DNA from: Pseudomonas sp. RIT288
GTDB taxonomy: Bacteria; Pseudomonadota; Gammaproteobacteria; Pseudomonadales; Pseudomonadaceae
Assembly (NCBI RefSeq): GCF_000631985.1
Contig: NZ_JFYN01000005.1
Coordinates: forward strand, 1-64,000
DNA length: 64,000 bases
Direction: 5' to 3'
Made by a program: the position numbers and the translations under genes. Of this stretch, positions 1 to 9,153 are shown piece by piece (position 1 is the stretch's first letter; every line of letters starts with the position of its first letter). Under the pieces are notes generated by a model that saw only the letters and a program-made list of their open reading frames with translations, made no database searches and had not been told where the DNA came from.

Positions 1-730
1 CCTACAATTGGATGGGGGCAGTCAGTTGGAGATTGGTCGGCTGGCAGGCCGTCTTCGCGAGCAGGCTCGCTCCTACAGTGGAATGGGGGCAGTTAGTTGG
101 AGATTGGTCGGCTGTCAGGCCGTCTTCGCGAGCAGGCTCACTCCTACAGTGGGAATGGGGCAGTTAGTTGGAGATTGGTCGGCTGTCAGGCCGCCTTCGC
201 GGGCAGGCTCGCTCCTACAATTGGATGGGGGCAGTCAGTTGGAGATTGGTCGGCTGGCAGGCCGTCTTCGCGAGCAGGCTCGCTCCTACAGTGGGAATGG
301 GGCAGTCAGTTGGAGATTGGTCGGCTGGCAGGCCGTCTTCGCGAGCAGGCTCACTCCTACAATTGGATTGGGTCAGTCAGTTGGAGATTGGTCGGCTGTC
401 AGGCCGTCTTCGCGGGCAGGCTCGCTCCTACAATTGGATGGGGGCAGTCAGCTGGAGATTGGTCGGCTGTCAGGCCGTCTTCGCGAGCAGGCTCGCTCCT
501 ACAGTGGAATGGGGGCAGTCAGTTGGAAATTGGTCGGCTGTCAGGCCGTCTTCGCGAGCAGGCTCGCTCCTACAGTGGAATGGGGGCAGTCAGTTGGAGA
601 CTGGTCGGCTGTCAGGCCGCCATCGCGAGCAGGCTCGCTCCTACAATTGGATTGGGTCAGTCAGTTGGAGACTGGTCGGCTGTCAGGCCGCCATCGCCAG
701 CAGGCTGGCTCCTGCAGAAGAGCAAAAGCC
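1..730. repeat. Tandem array of about ten 71-bp REP-containing units
   Basis: The pentamer CCTAC (CCTGC in the last copy) recurs at 1, 72, 143, 214, 285, 356, 427, 498, 569, 640 and 711, so the period is exactly 71 bp. Each unit carries the core TTCGCGAGCAGGCTCGCTCC, the REP palindrome seen elsewhere in the window, plus a spacer with GGAGATTGGTCGGCTG. Copies differ by scattered single-base changes; the last is the most diverged (CGCCAGCAGGCTGGCTCC). Because 71 is not a multiple of three and the unit has few stops, long open frames run through it in all three plus-strand frames, encoding the same peptides in rotation. I regard these as non-coding. The array may extend beyond the left edge. Confidence 0.93.
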
Positions 731-734
731 GAAC

Positions 735-1120
735 GCATGCTCTTCACCACTCAATGGCCGAGTGTCAGCTCGCCGAAAGCTCTTGATCTTGCCGTGCCGG
801 CCCCATCGGCAGGCTGAGTGGAGGGGGTTATCCGGGGGTGGGAGCGCAGCGACGTTTGGCGCAGCCAAACACATCGAGAGGAGGTGCAGCGAAGCAAACC
901 GGAGGCGATGCCCCCGGATGAACCCCGCAACGAAGGAACCCGAGCCACGGCGAGGGCCGTACGCCGGGGCCAAGCCTTTTGGTTACTTTTCGGCGTCTGG
1001 AAAAGTGACTCGCCGTAAGGGCGAAACCGCCAGCCGCAACACCCGAAGCAACAGATAAACACCCAAAACCCAGAAGCATGGTCGGCCCAGAGGCCGCCAA
1101 GACAAGCCAAACCCCACAAA
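735..1120. repeat. Gene-free segment resembling a dispersed Pseudomonas intergenic repeat
   Basis: No convincing gene lies here. The segment contains GCCAAGCCTTTTGGTTACTT, then AAAAGTGACTCGCCGTAAGG and GGGCGAAACC. From memory this is a multicopy intergenic sequence in fluorescens-group genomes, but copy number cannot be checked here. The stretch TTTTGGTTACTTTTCGGCGTCTGGAAAAGTGACTC has partial dyad symmetry (ACTTTTC...GAAAAGT), so it may form a hairpin. Short open frames in it are poorly supported. Confidence 0.5.
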
Positions 1121-1166
1121 GAAATGTTAGCGTGCTTGGTAATAAAGACAGCCGAGCCCAAGCCCA

Positions 1167-2141
1167 ATGAAAAAAACAGTCCTGGCCTTCAGCCGCATCA
1201 CCCCGCCCATGATCGAACGCCTCCAGCAAGAGTTCGACGTCATCGTCCCCAACCCGAAAAACGGCGACATCAACGCCCAATTCAACGAAGCCCTGCCCCA
1301 CGCCCACGGCCTGATCGGCGTCGGCCGCAAACTCGGCAAAGCCCAGCTCGAAACCGCCACAAAACTCGAAGTGGTCTCCAGCGTCTCCGTCGGCTACGAC
1401 AATTACGACCTCGACTACTTCAATGAACGCGGGATCATGCTCACCAACACCCCGGACGTGCTCACCGAAAGCACCGCCGACCTCGCCTTCGCCCTGATCA
1501 TGAGCAGCGCCCGCCGCGTCGCCGAACTCGACGCCTGGACCAAGGCCGGCCAATGGCAAGCCAGCGTCGGCGCCCCCTTGTTCGGCTGTGACGTCCACGG
1601 CAAAACCCTGGGCATCGTCGGCATGGGCAACATCGGCGCCGCCATCGCCCGCCGCGGCCACTTCGGCTTCAACATGCCGATCCTCTACAGCGGCAACAGC
1701 CGCAAGGCCGAACTGGAACAACAACTCGGTGCAGAATTTCGTAGCCTCGACCAGTTGCTCGCCGAGGCTGATTTCGTCTGCCTGGTCGTGCCGCTCAGCG
1801 CCAAGACCCGCCACCTGATCAGCCACCGCGAACTGGCGCTGATGAAACCGGGCGCGATTCTGGTCAACATTTCCCGTGGCCCGGTGGTCGACGAGCCGGC
1901 GTTGATCGAAGCCCTGCAAAATAACCGCATCCGCGGCGCCGGTCTGGACGTCTACGAGAAAGAACCGCTGGCCGAATCGCCGCTGTTCCAGTTGAAAAAT
2001 GCGGTGACATTGCCGCACATCGGCTCCGCTACGAATGAAACCCGCGAAGCCATGGCCAATCGCGCAATGAGCAACTTGCGCAGTGCCTTGCTCGGCGAGC
2101 GTCCACAGGATCTGGTGAACCCGCAGGTCTGGCGCGGTTAA
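1167..2141 (+). CDS. ghrB: 2-hydroxyacid dehydrogenase (glyoxylate/hydroxypyruvate reductase B / 2-ketogluconate reductase type)
   Basis: This 324-residue protein is a full-length D-isomer-specific 2-hydroxyacid dehydrogenase. The NAD(P)-binding domain shows GIVGMGNIG near residues 150-160. The catalytic residues are expected in the ISRGPVVDE (Arg region), AGLDVYEKEP (Glu region) and LPHIGSAT (His region) motifs, all present. The family reduces glyoxylate, hydroxypyruvate or 2-ketogluconate in the cytoplasm. The VSVGYDNYD segment and overall length match the GhrB/TkrA branch, but the substrate is inferred. The gene stands alone, after the repeat region. Confidence 0.85.
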   Translation: MKKTVLAFSRITPPMIERLQQEFDVIVPNPKNGDINAQFNEALPHAHGLIGVGRKLGKAQLETATKLEVVSSVSVGYDNYDLDYFNERGIMLTNTPDVLTESTADLAFALIMSSARRVAELDAWTKAGQWQASVGAPLFGCDVHGKTLGIVGMGNIGAAIARRGHFGFNMPILYSGNSRKAELEQQLGAEFRSLDQLLAEADFVCLVVPLSAKTRHLISHRELALMKPGAILVNISRGPVVDEPALIEALQNNRIRGAGLDVYEKEPLAESPLFQLKNAVTLPHIGSATNETREAMANRAMSNLRSALLGERPQDLVNPQVWRG

Positions 2142-2289
2142 ACACAATCGGGCAAGTGTCAGAAGACACTTGCCCGTCAAGTTACGCACTTGCACATACT
2201 TTGCAATTCAACCCGTCACCAAAAAAAAAGACCCCGCTATAAACTCTCACGGCATATCGAACTCTCGAAAAATGTTATGGAGAACACAC

Positions 2290-2799
2290 TTGAACGCTCT
2301 GACCATGGATAAAATTATCCGCTACAGCAAAGTCATACTGATGTGCTACTTCAGTTTTTTTGGCTTGCTGATGATGTTCAGCAATTTCACCGACTACGGT
2401 TCAAACTACCAATATGTCGCGCATATCCTGAGCATGGACACCACCGAACACAACGTCAACTTGCGCTACCGCGCCATCACCTCGCCAATTCTGCACCACC
2501 GCGTCTACTGGTTGATCATTACCCTGGAAGTCACTTTCAGCGCATTTTGCATGTTGGGTGCCTATCAATTACTCAAGAACATTAACGCGTCCAGCGAGGA
2601 ATTCCATGAAGCCAAGAAGTTTTCGATCATTGGCCTTTTAATAGCTATTTTCATCTACTACGTATGCTTTCAAGTTATCGGTATCGAATGGTTCGACATG
2701 GACACCTCAAGAATCTGGAACGCCAAGGATTGGGCCCGGCATATTGTCGATTTTATCTTGCCGCTGATGATTTACATCGTAATAAAAATCGAGCGCTGA
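2290..2799 (+). CDS. DUF2165-family small integral membrane protein
   Basis: The product is about 169 residues with four hydrophobic segments: one at the N-terminus (VILMCYFSFFGLLMMF), two central ones, and one at the C-terminus (IVDFILPLMIYIVI). This is the usual plan of DUF2165 proteins, whose function is unknown. I chose the TTG at 2290 because GGAG at 2279-2282 sits about seven bases before it. ATG codons at 2272 and 2323 are alternatives, and an ATG also opens at 2170 without a ribosome site. The coding sequence is less GC-rich than its neighbours. Confidence 0.65.
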   Translation: MNALTMDKIIRYSKVILMCYFSFFGLLMMFSNFTDYGSNYQYVAHILSMDTTEHNVNLRYRAITSPILHHRVYWLIITLEVTFSAFCMLGAYQLLKNINASSEEFHEAKKFSIIGLLIAIFIYYVCFQVIGIEWFDMDTSRIWNAKDWARHIVDFILPLMIYIVIKIER

Positions 2800-2825
2800 A
2801 CATTAGCGCCCGAACAGTTACATGC

Positions 2826-3728
2826 TCAAGCCAACTTGCCCTGACGGGGCAATGCCACGGTACGAGGTTTGCGAAATACCAAGACGTTGCCGAACATCAC
2901 CAGGACCAGCCCGACCAGTGCCGGCGCCGTCCATTGGTAGCCTTCGGCAAACGCCGACACGTTCAGCGCCACCACCGGAAACAGCACCGTGCAATAGGCT
3001 GCACGCTCCGGGCCCATGCGTCCGACCAGCGTCAGGTAGGCAGTGAAGCCAATCACCGAGCCAGGGATCACCAGATACAGCAGCGCGCCGACGTAACGTG
3101 GCGACCAGTCCATATCGAACGGAATGCCTTTGACCAGGCACCACACCGACAACATCGCCGCCCCGTAGGCCATACCCCAGGCGTTGGTGGTCAACGGTTT
3201 CAGACCGGCCTTCTGCTGCAGGCTCGACAGCATGTTGCCCGCCGAGAAACACAAGGTGCCACACAGCGCCAGGCCAAGACCGAGCAAGGTCTGCGGGCTC
3301 GCGTGATGGCCGGCCAGTTCCGGCCAGAACAGCATTCCCAGACCAAACAGGCCGAGCGCTCCCCCCATCAGCACGTTACGGGCGATACGCTGACCGAAGA
3401 ACACCCGGGCATTGAGCGCATTCCACAAAGTGGCTGTGGAAAACACCACCGCGACCAGCCCGCTGGGTATCCACTGGCTGGCGGTCAGAAAGCACATGAA
3501 GTTGACGCAAAACAGGCACAAACCCTGCGCCACGCAGATCAGATGCCCGCGCCGATTCATCGGTTGCAGCCGCCGGCTGAGCAGCAACAACACAAACAGC
3601 ACCAGCGCGGCGAGGCCAAAGCGATAGACGATCGATACCGGAATCGCGACTACGCCCAGTTGCCATTTCAGGGCAATCCAGGTGGTGCCCCAGATCAGCA
3701 CGGTCAGCAGATACAGCGAAAGGTTCAT
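2826..3728 (-). CDS. EamA/DMT-family transporter
   Basis: The roughly 300-residue protein contains about ten hydrophobic helices in two homologous halves, typical of the drug/metabolite transporter superfamily. It begins with the characteristic YLLTVLIWGTTWIALKW helix. Such proteins export metabolites or amino acids across the inner membrane; the substrate is unknown. The ATG at 3728 is preceded by CAGGAGTC. An upstream in-frame extension to 3833 runs into a palindromic repeat and is rejected. It is divergent from the AraC-family gene beyond that repeat, which may regulate it. Confidence 0.85.
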   Translation of the reverse strand: MNLSLYLLTVLIWGTTWIALKWQLGVVAIPVSIVYRFGLAALVLFVLLLLSRRLQPMNRRGHLICVAQGLCLFCVNFMCFLTASQWIPSGLVAVVFSTATLWNALNARVFFGQRIARNVLMGGALGLFGLGMLFWPELAGHHASPQTLLGLGLALCGTLCFSAGNMLSSLQQKAGLKPLTTNAWGMAYGAAMLSVWCLVKGIPFDMDWSPRYVGALLYLVIPGSVIGFTAYLTLVGRMGPERAAYCTVLFPVVALNVSAFAEGYQWTAPALVGLVLVMFGNVLVFRKPRTVALPRQGKLA

Positions 3729-3757
3729 GACGAGACTCCTGAGGACACCGGACACTC

Positions 3758-3848
3758 TGTAGCGAGCGAGCTTGCTCGCGCTTGAGTGCGCAGCACTCAC
3801 TGATGGGTCCGCTGCGCAGCCCGGCGAGAGCAAGCTCCCTCGCTACAG
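3758..3848. repeat. REP-type inverted repeat (BIME-like)
   Basis: The outer arms are CTGTAGCGAGCGAGCTTGCT and its near-complement ending GAGCAAGCTCCCTCGCTACAG, with a smaller stem (GTGCGCAGCAC / GCTGCGCAGC) inside. A similar element lies at 15476-15607. It sits between the divergent transporter and regulator genes. Confidence 0.85.
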
Positions 3849-3982
3849 GGTTGTGTTGTATGGAGATTCAGGGTGCGGCAGCCAGGATCGGCGCGCTTGC
3901 AGATTCTTGCGCTTTTGTCGCTCGACAGGCTGGCAGCGCGCAGGCTACGGAGTAGGATGCAAGGCGTTGGAGAGAACCGAAC

Positions 3983-4858
3983 ATGGCCGCTATCGATACC
4001 CTGCAAGTCTTTCAAGCCCTCAACCGCTCGCCGAACGCACGCCTTGTGCACAGCGCCGAGCTCGGTGACGGCTTGTCTGCGGCCTTGTGGACCAACCACC
4101 ACGATGCCCAGGAATACGAAGCGCCGAGCCACCACACCCTGTCCTGCTACATCGCCGGTGGCACCGGGACTTTTCGTCGCGGCCAACCGGGCCACAAGGG
4201 TGGGCCGGACAAGCTGTGCATCCTGCCGGCGGATCATGAATCCGGTTGGGTGATCAACGGCGATATCCGCCTCGCTCATCTGTATTTCAGTGCCGAGCAG
4301 TTTGCGTTGGGGTGCGTCACCTTGCTCGATCGCGAGCCGCGAGAGATGCAACTGCGTGAGCAGACTTTTCTGGAAGACCCGCAGCAGGCCCGACGCTTTC
4401 GGCAGTTACTGACGCTGAATTGGGACGAACCTGCCGAACGCTTGCTGACCAGCAGCATTGCCCATGAATTGATCAGCCATACCCTGCTCAGCCAGGTCGG
4501 CGCGCGCCAGGGTTTGCGCCTCAAGGGCGGACTGGCGCCCCATCAGCGGCGGCAATTGGTCGAGTTCATCGACAGTCAGTTGGCCGAACCGATCAGCCTC
4601 GGGCAACTGGCCGGGCTGTGTGCGTTGTCGGAATACCACTTTGCGCGGATGTTTCGCGTGAGCTTTGGCTTGCCGCCGCATCAGTACGTACTGGCACGGC
4701 GCTTGAACCGGGCGCGGGAATTGTTGCGCGGGACGGCGTTGCCGCTGGGGGAAATCGCGCTGGCGTGCGGCTTTGCCAGTGCCAGTCATTTCACCAACCG
4801 GTTTCGGCAGGTGTTGGGTGGGACCCCGGGGGAATATCGGCAGGCGTTTTTGCGTTAG
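3983..4858 (+). CDS. AraC-family transcriptional regulator
   Basis: This 291-residue protein has an N-terminal sensing region (about 1-180) and a C-terminal AraC-type double helix-turn-helix (about 190-291). The second includes LCALSEYHFARMFRVSFGL, HQYVLARRLNRARELL and IALACGFASASHFTNRFRQ, all family signatures. The ATG at 3983 follows GGAGAGAACCGAAC. It is likely to act on the divergent EamA transporter gene, which is inference from position. The effector is unknown. Confidence 0.9.
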   Translation: MAAIDTLQVFQALNRSPNARLVHSAELGDGLSAALWTNHHDAQEYEAPSHHTLSCYIAGGTGTFRRGQPGHKGGPDKLCILPADHESGWVINGDIRLAHLYFSAEQFALGCVTLLDREPREMQLREQTFLEDPQQARRFRQLLTLNWDEPAERLLTSSIAHELISHTLLSQVGARQGLRLKGGLAPHQRRQLVEFIDSQLAEPISLGQLAGLCALSEYHFARMFRVSFGLPPHQYVLARRLNRARELLRGTALPLGEIALACGFASASHFTNRFRQVLGGTPGEYRQAFLR

Positions 4859-4867
4859 AGCCAGATC

Positions 4868-4945
4868 AAGAGATCGCAGCCTGCGGCAGCTCCTCCAGTT
4901 GGAATGCGTTTCCCCTGTAGGAGCTGCCGCAGGCTGCGATCTTTT
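4868..4945. repeat. REP-type inverted repeat between convergent genes
   Basis: GAGATCGCAGCCTGCGGCAGCTCC pairs with GGAGCTGCCGCAGGCTGCGATC after a short spacer. It lies between the ends of the AraC and receptor genes and ends in CTTTTG, so it could also act as a bidirectional terminator. Confidence 0.85.
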
Positions 4946-4957
4946 GCTGTTTACGGA

Positions 4958-7387
4958 TCAGAATTCCAGCGTGCTCGACAACGAAATCTGCCGCGAATCG
5001 CCCATCGACACAAAGAACCGGCTCGCCGCCGAGGTGTAGTAGGTACGGTCGAACAGGTTCTTCACGTTGAGCTGGAACTTGACCTTCTGCCCTTCAAGTC
5101 TGGTGTCGTAAGTGGCGAACGCATCGGCCACGGTATAGCTCGGCAGGTCGAAATCATTCACCGCGTTGCCCGCGCGTTCGCCGACATACCGCGCCCCGGC
5201 ACCGACCCGCAGTTGATCACCACCGATCACACTGCCGAAGTCATACACCGCCGACAATGAGCCGCTGTTCTTTGCCACGTTTTGCAGGCGATTGCCTTTG
5301 TAGTCCGGGTCTTCGGTGACCTCGGCATCGGTGTAGGCATAGGCGCCGATCAGGCTCCAACGATCGGTCAGTTGACCGGTCAGATCCAGCTCCAGCCCCC
5401 GGGAACGTACTTCGCCCGCCGCGCTGTAAATGGTGGTCGGGCCTTCAGAATTGGAGACCAGCACGTTGCGCTTCTTGATGTCGAACAGTGCGATATTGCC
5501 AGTGATGCGCCCCGGCATATCCAGACGCGCCCCCAGTTCCCACGACTTGGCTTCTTCCGGTGCAATGCTGCCGTCGAGCACAGTGCTGCTGCCACTGAGT
5601 GGGGCGATGGTCGAGTTGGGTTTGAACGATTCGGTGTAGCTGCCGTAGAACGACAACTCGTCGGTGTAGCGATACACCAGCCCCGCGCGTGGTACGAATT
5701 TCTGCCCGTTGCTGTCGGTGTTGGCCTTGAACGGCACACCTTTGCCGGCGTACTGGTCGTACTCCTGGAAGCGCCCGCCCGCGACCAGAATCCACTGGTC
5801 ATTGAGGTGAATGGAATCCTGCAGAAACACCGAATCGCTGCGCAGCAGATCGGTCTGCGCACTGTCCGCCGGGCTGACCGTGGTGCCTTCGACTTCGCGG
5901 CCGTAGACCGGATTGACATAGCTGAAGGTGCTCAGGCTTTTCTGGCGGATCAGGTCGGCGCGGTAGATCTTGCGGTACTCATCGTCAACGCCGAACACCA
6001 GATCATGTTGCATGCCCAGCAGGTTGACCTTGCCTTCGAGGCTGGCGGTGGTGAAACGGTCAGTGCTGATCGCGCCTTGCGTGCCGTCCATGCTGCGGGT
6101 CAGCGTGCCTTTCTTGGTGTCGATGGCGGTCACGCGCACCTGGCTGGCGTCGTAGGTCTCGCGGTTCCAGCTGTAGCCGAAGTGAGCTTTCCAGTCGTCA
6201 TTGAGTTCGTGGTCGGCCTCGAAGTGGTAGAGGTCGGAACGCCCCTCCATGTCGTTGAACGGCTCGTCCAGACGCTCGTTGCGCGAGATGTCCAGCGGAT
6301 GGTTGGTGCGCGGATCGATCACCGTGCCACGGTCGAACGGGGTGAGAAACTCGCGGTGTTCATAGCCGAACGACAGCTTGGTGCGCTCGCCGAACCAGGC
6401 CAGCGACGGTGCGATCAGCGTCTCGCGGTGAGTGCCGTAGTTGCGCCAGTAATCTTCGTCTTCGTGATCCAGGACCAGCCGGTAGGCCAGCCCGGATTCA
6501 CCCAGCGCACCGGTGCTGTCGAAGGTGCCGCCGCTGCCATTCTTGCCGTCGCCGTAGGTCGAGCCACGCAGGGTCAAGGCGTTGTATTGAGTCAGTTCCG
6601 GCTTCTTGCTGACCAGGTTGACCACACCGCCCGGGTCCTGAATGCCGTAGAGCAACGAGGCCGGGCCCTTGAGCACTTCGACCCGATCGACCGTGGCGTT
6701 CATGCCGCGGCCCTGCACGATCGGCATCCCGTCGCGCATGATCGAGCCGTTGCGGTTGTCACCGAAGCCACGGGTCATCACCGAGTCCTGGGTGCTGCCC
6801 AAGGTGTTGCCCTGGGTGATGCCACTGACGTTGGCCAGCGCATCGTCGAGATTGCGCGGGGCCTGATCGCGAATGACCTGGGCCGGGATCACGTTGACGG
6901 TCTGCGGGATTTCCTGCAACGAAGCCGAGGAGCGCATCACCGAACTGGTCTGCGGCGGCTGATAGCTCATCGACTCGTCACGCATCGAAGTGATGGTGGT
7001 CGCGCCAAGATTGAGTGCGCCTGCGCTGGGCTGCGGTTCCAGCGCCAGGGTGTGGCTGTCGGTACGGCGGAAGGTCATGCCGGAGCCACTGAGCAGGCGT
7101 TGCAGCGCCTGTTCGGCGCTCATCTGGCCACTGACCGCCGGGGCATTGAGGCCGTATGGCGCTTCGTCGGTGTAGACCACACTTTGCCCGGTGACGCGGC
7201 TGAAGTCGCTCAGAGCCTGGGGCAGCGGTTTGGCGCTCAGGGAGAAATTGAACTGTTTCTGCGCCGGGCTGCTGACGGTTTCAGCGGCCAGCGCCACGCT
7301 CATCGGCAACAGCGCCAATGCGCAAAAACTCAATGCCGAAACACCCAACCACTGTTTGACCGAACCCGATTTTGCCCTGGACTTCAT
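4958..7387 (-). CDS. TonB-dependent siderophore receptor with N-terminal signalling (STN) domain
   Basis: The 809-residue outer-membrane receptor starts with a signal peptide ending near ALAAE. An STN domain follows (about 45-115; FSLSAKPLPQALSDFSR, SGMTFRR). The plug (about 145-255) has LQEIPQTVNVIP and the GPASLLYGIQDPGGVVNLVSK region. The rest is beta-barrel, ending in the terminal phenylalanine (SSTLEF) expected by BAM. It imports a ferric siderophore with TonB/ExbBD energy. The STN domain implies that loading signals through the adjacent FecR-like anti-sigma to the ECF sigma. The plug resembles ferrichrome/hydroxamate-type receptors, but I cannot assign the ligand. Confidence 0.9.
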   Translation of the reverse strand: MKSRAKSGSVKQWLGVSALSFCALALLPMSVALAAETVSSPAQKQFNFSLSAKPLPQALSDFSRVTGQSVVYTDEAPYGLNAPAVSGQMSAEQALQRLLSGSGMTFRRTDSHTLALEPQPSAGALNLGATTITSMRDESMSYQPPQTSSVMRSSASLQEIPQTVNVIPAQVIRDQAPRNLDDALANVSGITQGNTLGSTQDSVMTRGFGDNRNGSIMRDGMPIVQGRGMNATVDRVEVLKGPASLLYGIQDPGGVVNLVSKKPELTQYNALTLRGSTYGDGKNGSGGTFDSTGALGESGLAYRLVLDHEDEDYWRNYGTHRETLIAPSLAWFGERTKLSFGYEHREFLTPFDRGTVIDPRTNHPLDISRNERLDEPFNDMEGRSDLYHFEADHELNDDWKAHFGYSWNRETYDASQVRVTAIDTKKGTLTRSMDGTQGAISTDRFTTASLEGKVNLLGMQHDLVFGVDDEYRKIYRADLIRQKSLSTFSYVNPVYGREVEGTTVSPADSAQTDLLRSDSVFLQDSIHLNDQWILVAGGRFQEYDQYAGKGVPFKANTDSNGQKFVPRAGLVYRYTDELSFYGSYTESFKPNSTIAPLSGSSTVLDGSIAPEEAKSWELGARLDMPGRITGNIALFDIKKRNVLVSNSEGPTTIYSAAGEVRSRGLELDLTGQLTDRWSLIGAYAYTDAEVTEDPDYKGNRLQNVAKNSGSLSAVYDFGSVIGGDQLRVGAGARYVGERAGNAVNDFDLPSYTVADAFATYDTRLEGQKVKFQLNVKNLFDRTYYTSAASRFFVSMGDSRQISLSSTLEF

Positions 7388-7520
7388 TGCTCAATGACCT
7401 GTGTAGAACCGCAACGGATGCGAATGAATCGCAGTTTCAGTCACTACACGGATGGGGCTGTGGTTTACCTCACCACAAATTTGAAAATATTTTTCGGGAC
7501 GTGCGTTTTCGGTGCCGACG

Positions 7521-7589
7521 CCTTCGCGAGCAGGCTCGCTCCCACAGAGAATGCATTCCAAAGGTGGGAGCGAGCCTGCTCGCGAAAGG
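7521..7589. repeat. REP-type inverted repeat
   Basis: CCTTCGCGAGCAGGCTCGCTCCCACAG is complementary to GTGGGAGCGAGCCTGCTCGCGAAAGG with a 16-base loop. It separates the anti-sigma gene from its receptor gene and may reduce read-through, leaving the receptor mainly on its own promoter. Confidence 0.9.
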
Positions 7590-7599
7590 GCCAGCCCCC

Positions 7600-8589
7600 T
7601 CAGCGCAGAATGATCAGATGCCCCAGCACCTGATGCTGCTCAAACCCCATTACCCCTTGCAGGGAACTGAGCACCGCCTGCGGATCCTTGCTCGGAAAAC
7701 TGCCGCTGACCTTGCGCGCCGCCAGCTCATCGTTGAGCACAACGATCCGCCCTGGGTAATAACGCCGCAGATCCTCCACCACATCGGCCAGTGACGCCTT
7801 GTAGTAAGTCAGCCAGCCCTGACGCCAGGCCAGTCGTGCCTCGCTGTCCACCGCATGGAGTTTTTCTGCCGCGCCGTTAGCGAAAGCCACTTGTTGTCCG
7901 GCCGTCAGAATCTGCTGCGGCGCGTTGCGATCCGCCGTCACGCCAACGCGCCCGGACAGCACCGTGACCTGCGCACCGTGAGGCTGCAGTCGCACTTCGA
8001 ATTGCGTGCCGAGTACCCGCGTCTCGCCCTTCTCCGCCGCGACCACAAACGGATCCCCCGTATGCGTGACGCTGAAGAAACCGGCGCCACGGCGAAGCTG
8101 CACATGCCGTTCGCCATGGCTGAAATCCACGGCGATGGCACTGTCGGCATCCAGCGTGACTTGCGATTGATCGGCCAGGGTCACCGTGCGGATTTGCCCC
8201 GGTGCCGAGACATAATCGGCGCCCAGATCATCGATCCAGCGCTGCGGCTGCCAGCCCGTGCCGAGGCTGATCATCAGCATCAGACACGCGGCCATCGCCA
8301 GCGCGCCCGACCAACGCACCAGCGTTGAACGACGCGGACGATCCATCGCATTCAGGTAGCCCTGCAACGCAAACGCCTCTTCATCGGCCAAGGTACGCGC
8401 CGGACTTTCGCTCAACTCCCAGAGTACTTGCGCCTGGGCATAGGCCTCGGCGTGGGCCGGGTCGGCGCGCAGCCATTGGCTGAAGGTCAGTTGATCGCCA
8501 GTGCTCGGGCGGTCGTGCAGCAGACTCAGCCAGGCGAGCGCGGCCTGTTCCTGAGCGGGCGTCGGGGTGACGCGGTCGGTGGGTTTCAC
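7600..8589 (-). CDS. FecR-type transmembrane anti-sigma regulator
   Basis: The 329-residue protein has a cytoplasmic N-terminal region with FSQWLRADPAHAEAYAQAQ (about 40-60), a single membrane segment (about 95-112) and a periplasmic FecR domain. It closes with a secretin/TonB-like region (LRRYYPGRIVV). It should hold the upstream-encoded ECF sigma factor until the receptor at 4958-7387 signals through its STN domain. The GTG start at 8589 overlaps the sigma stop (GTGA), so the two are probably translationally coupled. Confidence 0.88.
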   Translation of the reverse strand: MKPTDRVTPTPAQEQAALAWLSLLHDRPSTGDQLTFSQWLRADPAHAEAYAQAQVLWELSESPARTLADEEAFALQGYLNAMDRPRRSTLVRWSGALAMAACLMLMISLGTGWQPQRWIDDLGADYVSAPGQIRTVTLADQSQVTLDADSAIAVDFSHGERHVQLRRGAGFFSVTHTGDPFVVAAEKGETRVLGTQFEVRLQPHGAQVTVLSGRVGVTADRNAPQQILTAGQQVAFANGAAEKLHAVDSEARLAWRQGWLTYYKASLADVVEDLRRYYPGRIVVLNDELAARKVSGSFPSKDPQAVLSSLQGVMGFEQHQVLGHLIILR

Positions 8590-9152
8590 GGTGCTTTCCC
8601 TGGCAGGCGTGGCGCGGGTTCGCGCAGGCTGGCCTTGCAGGCCTCGAGGGCGCGCATCATATGTTTTTCCACGGCGCTTTGGGACAGCCCCATGGCTTTG
8701 GCGATGTCCGCGTACTTGCGGCCGTGGATGCGATTGAGCAAAAAGATCTGCCGGGTGCGCTCGGGCAACGCGCGCAATGCCGCTTCGACATGGCGCAGAT
8801 CATTGCCCGCTTCGAGCGCGGCTTGCGGTTCGCTGCCGTGGCTGTCCGGCTCATCCGGTTGCCAGCCCTCGTTGACCCGCACGCGCGTGCCTTCGCTGCG
8901 CAAGTGGTCGATGGCGATGTTGCCGGCGCAACGCAAAAGGTAGGTGCTGAGTTCTTCGACCTGCACCAGCGGCCGCCGCCAGAAACGCAGGAACAGATCC
9001 TGCACCAGATCCGCCGCCGTGGCCCGGCAACCGACGCGCCGGTTCACCAGCGCTTCCATCTGCGAGCGCTGCGACAGGAACACCTGGAGAAAATGCGCAC
9101 GCGCGCCGTGCGGCTCGTCGTCGCGGGATTCCGGAGGATGACCGATCAGCAT
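8586..9152 (-). CDS. ECF sigma-70 factor, FecI-like (iron starvation)
   Basis: The 188-residue protein has region 2 (RATAADLVQDLFLRFWRRP, AIDHLRSE, about 40-100) and region 4 (LPERTRQIFLLNRIHGRKYA, LSQSAVEKHMMRA, about 125-175), the FecI pattern. It should direct polymerase to the receptor promoter when released by the FecR-like partner. The ATG begins one base after the DUF3325 stop. It is thus the fourth gene of a minus-strand iron operon beginning at 11365. Confidence 0.88.
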   Translation of the reverse strand: MLIGHPPESRDDEPHGARAHFLQVFLSQRSQMEALVNRRVGCRATAADLVQDLFLRFWRRPLVQVEELSTYLLRCAGNIAIDHLRSEGTRVRVNEGWQPDEPDSHGSEPQAALEAGNDLRHVEAALRALPERTRQIFLLNRIHGRKYADIAKAMGLSQSAVEKHMMRALEACKASLREPAPRLPGKAP

Positions 9153-9153
9153 G

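Noticed and set aside
1..730. CRISPR array
   Set aside because: The repeated unit is 71 bp with no unique spacers; the variable part is also repeated.
8..1058. Several overlapping plus-strand open frames of 229-296 codons through the left end
   Set aside because: They translate the 71-bp repeat in rotating frames and read on into the gene-free segment; no ribosome site and no recognisable protein.
828..2195. Minus-strand open frame of 455 codons opposite ghrB
   Set aside because: Shadow of ghrB running into the dispersed repeat; no signal of a real protein.
5282..7633. Plus-strand open frame of 783 codons opposite the siderophore receptor gene
   Set aside because: Composition shadow of the GC-rich receptor gene on the other strand; no domain or ribosome site.
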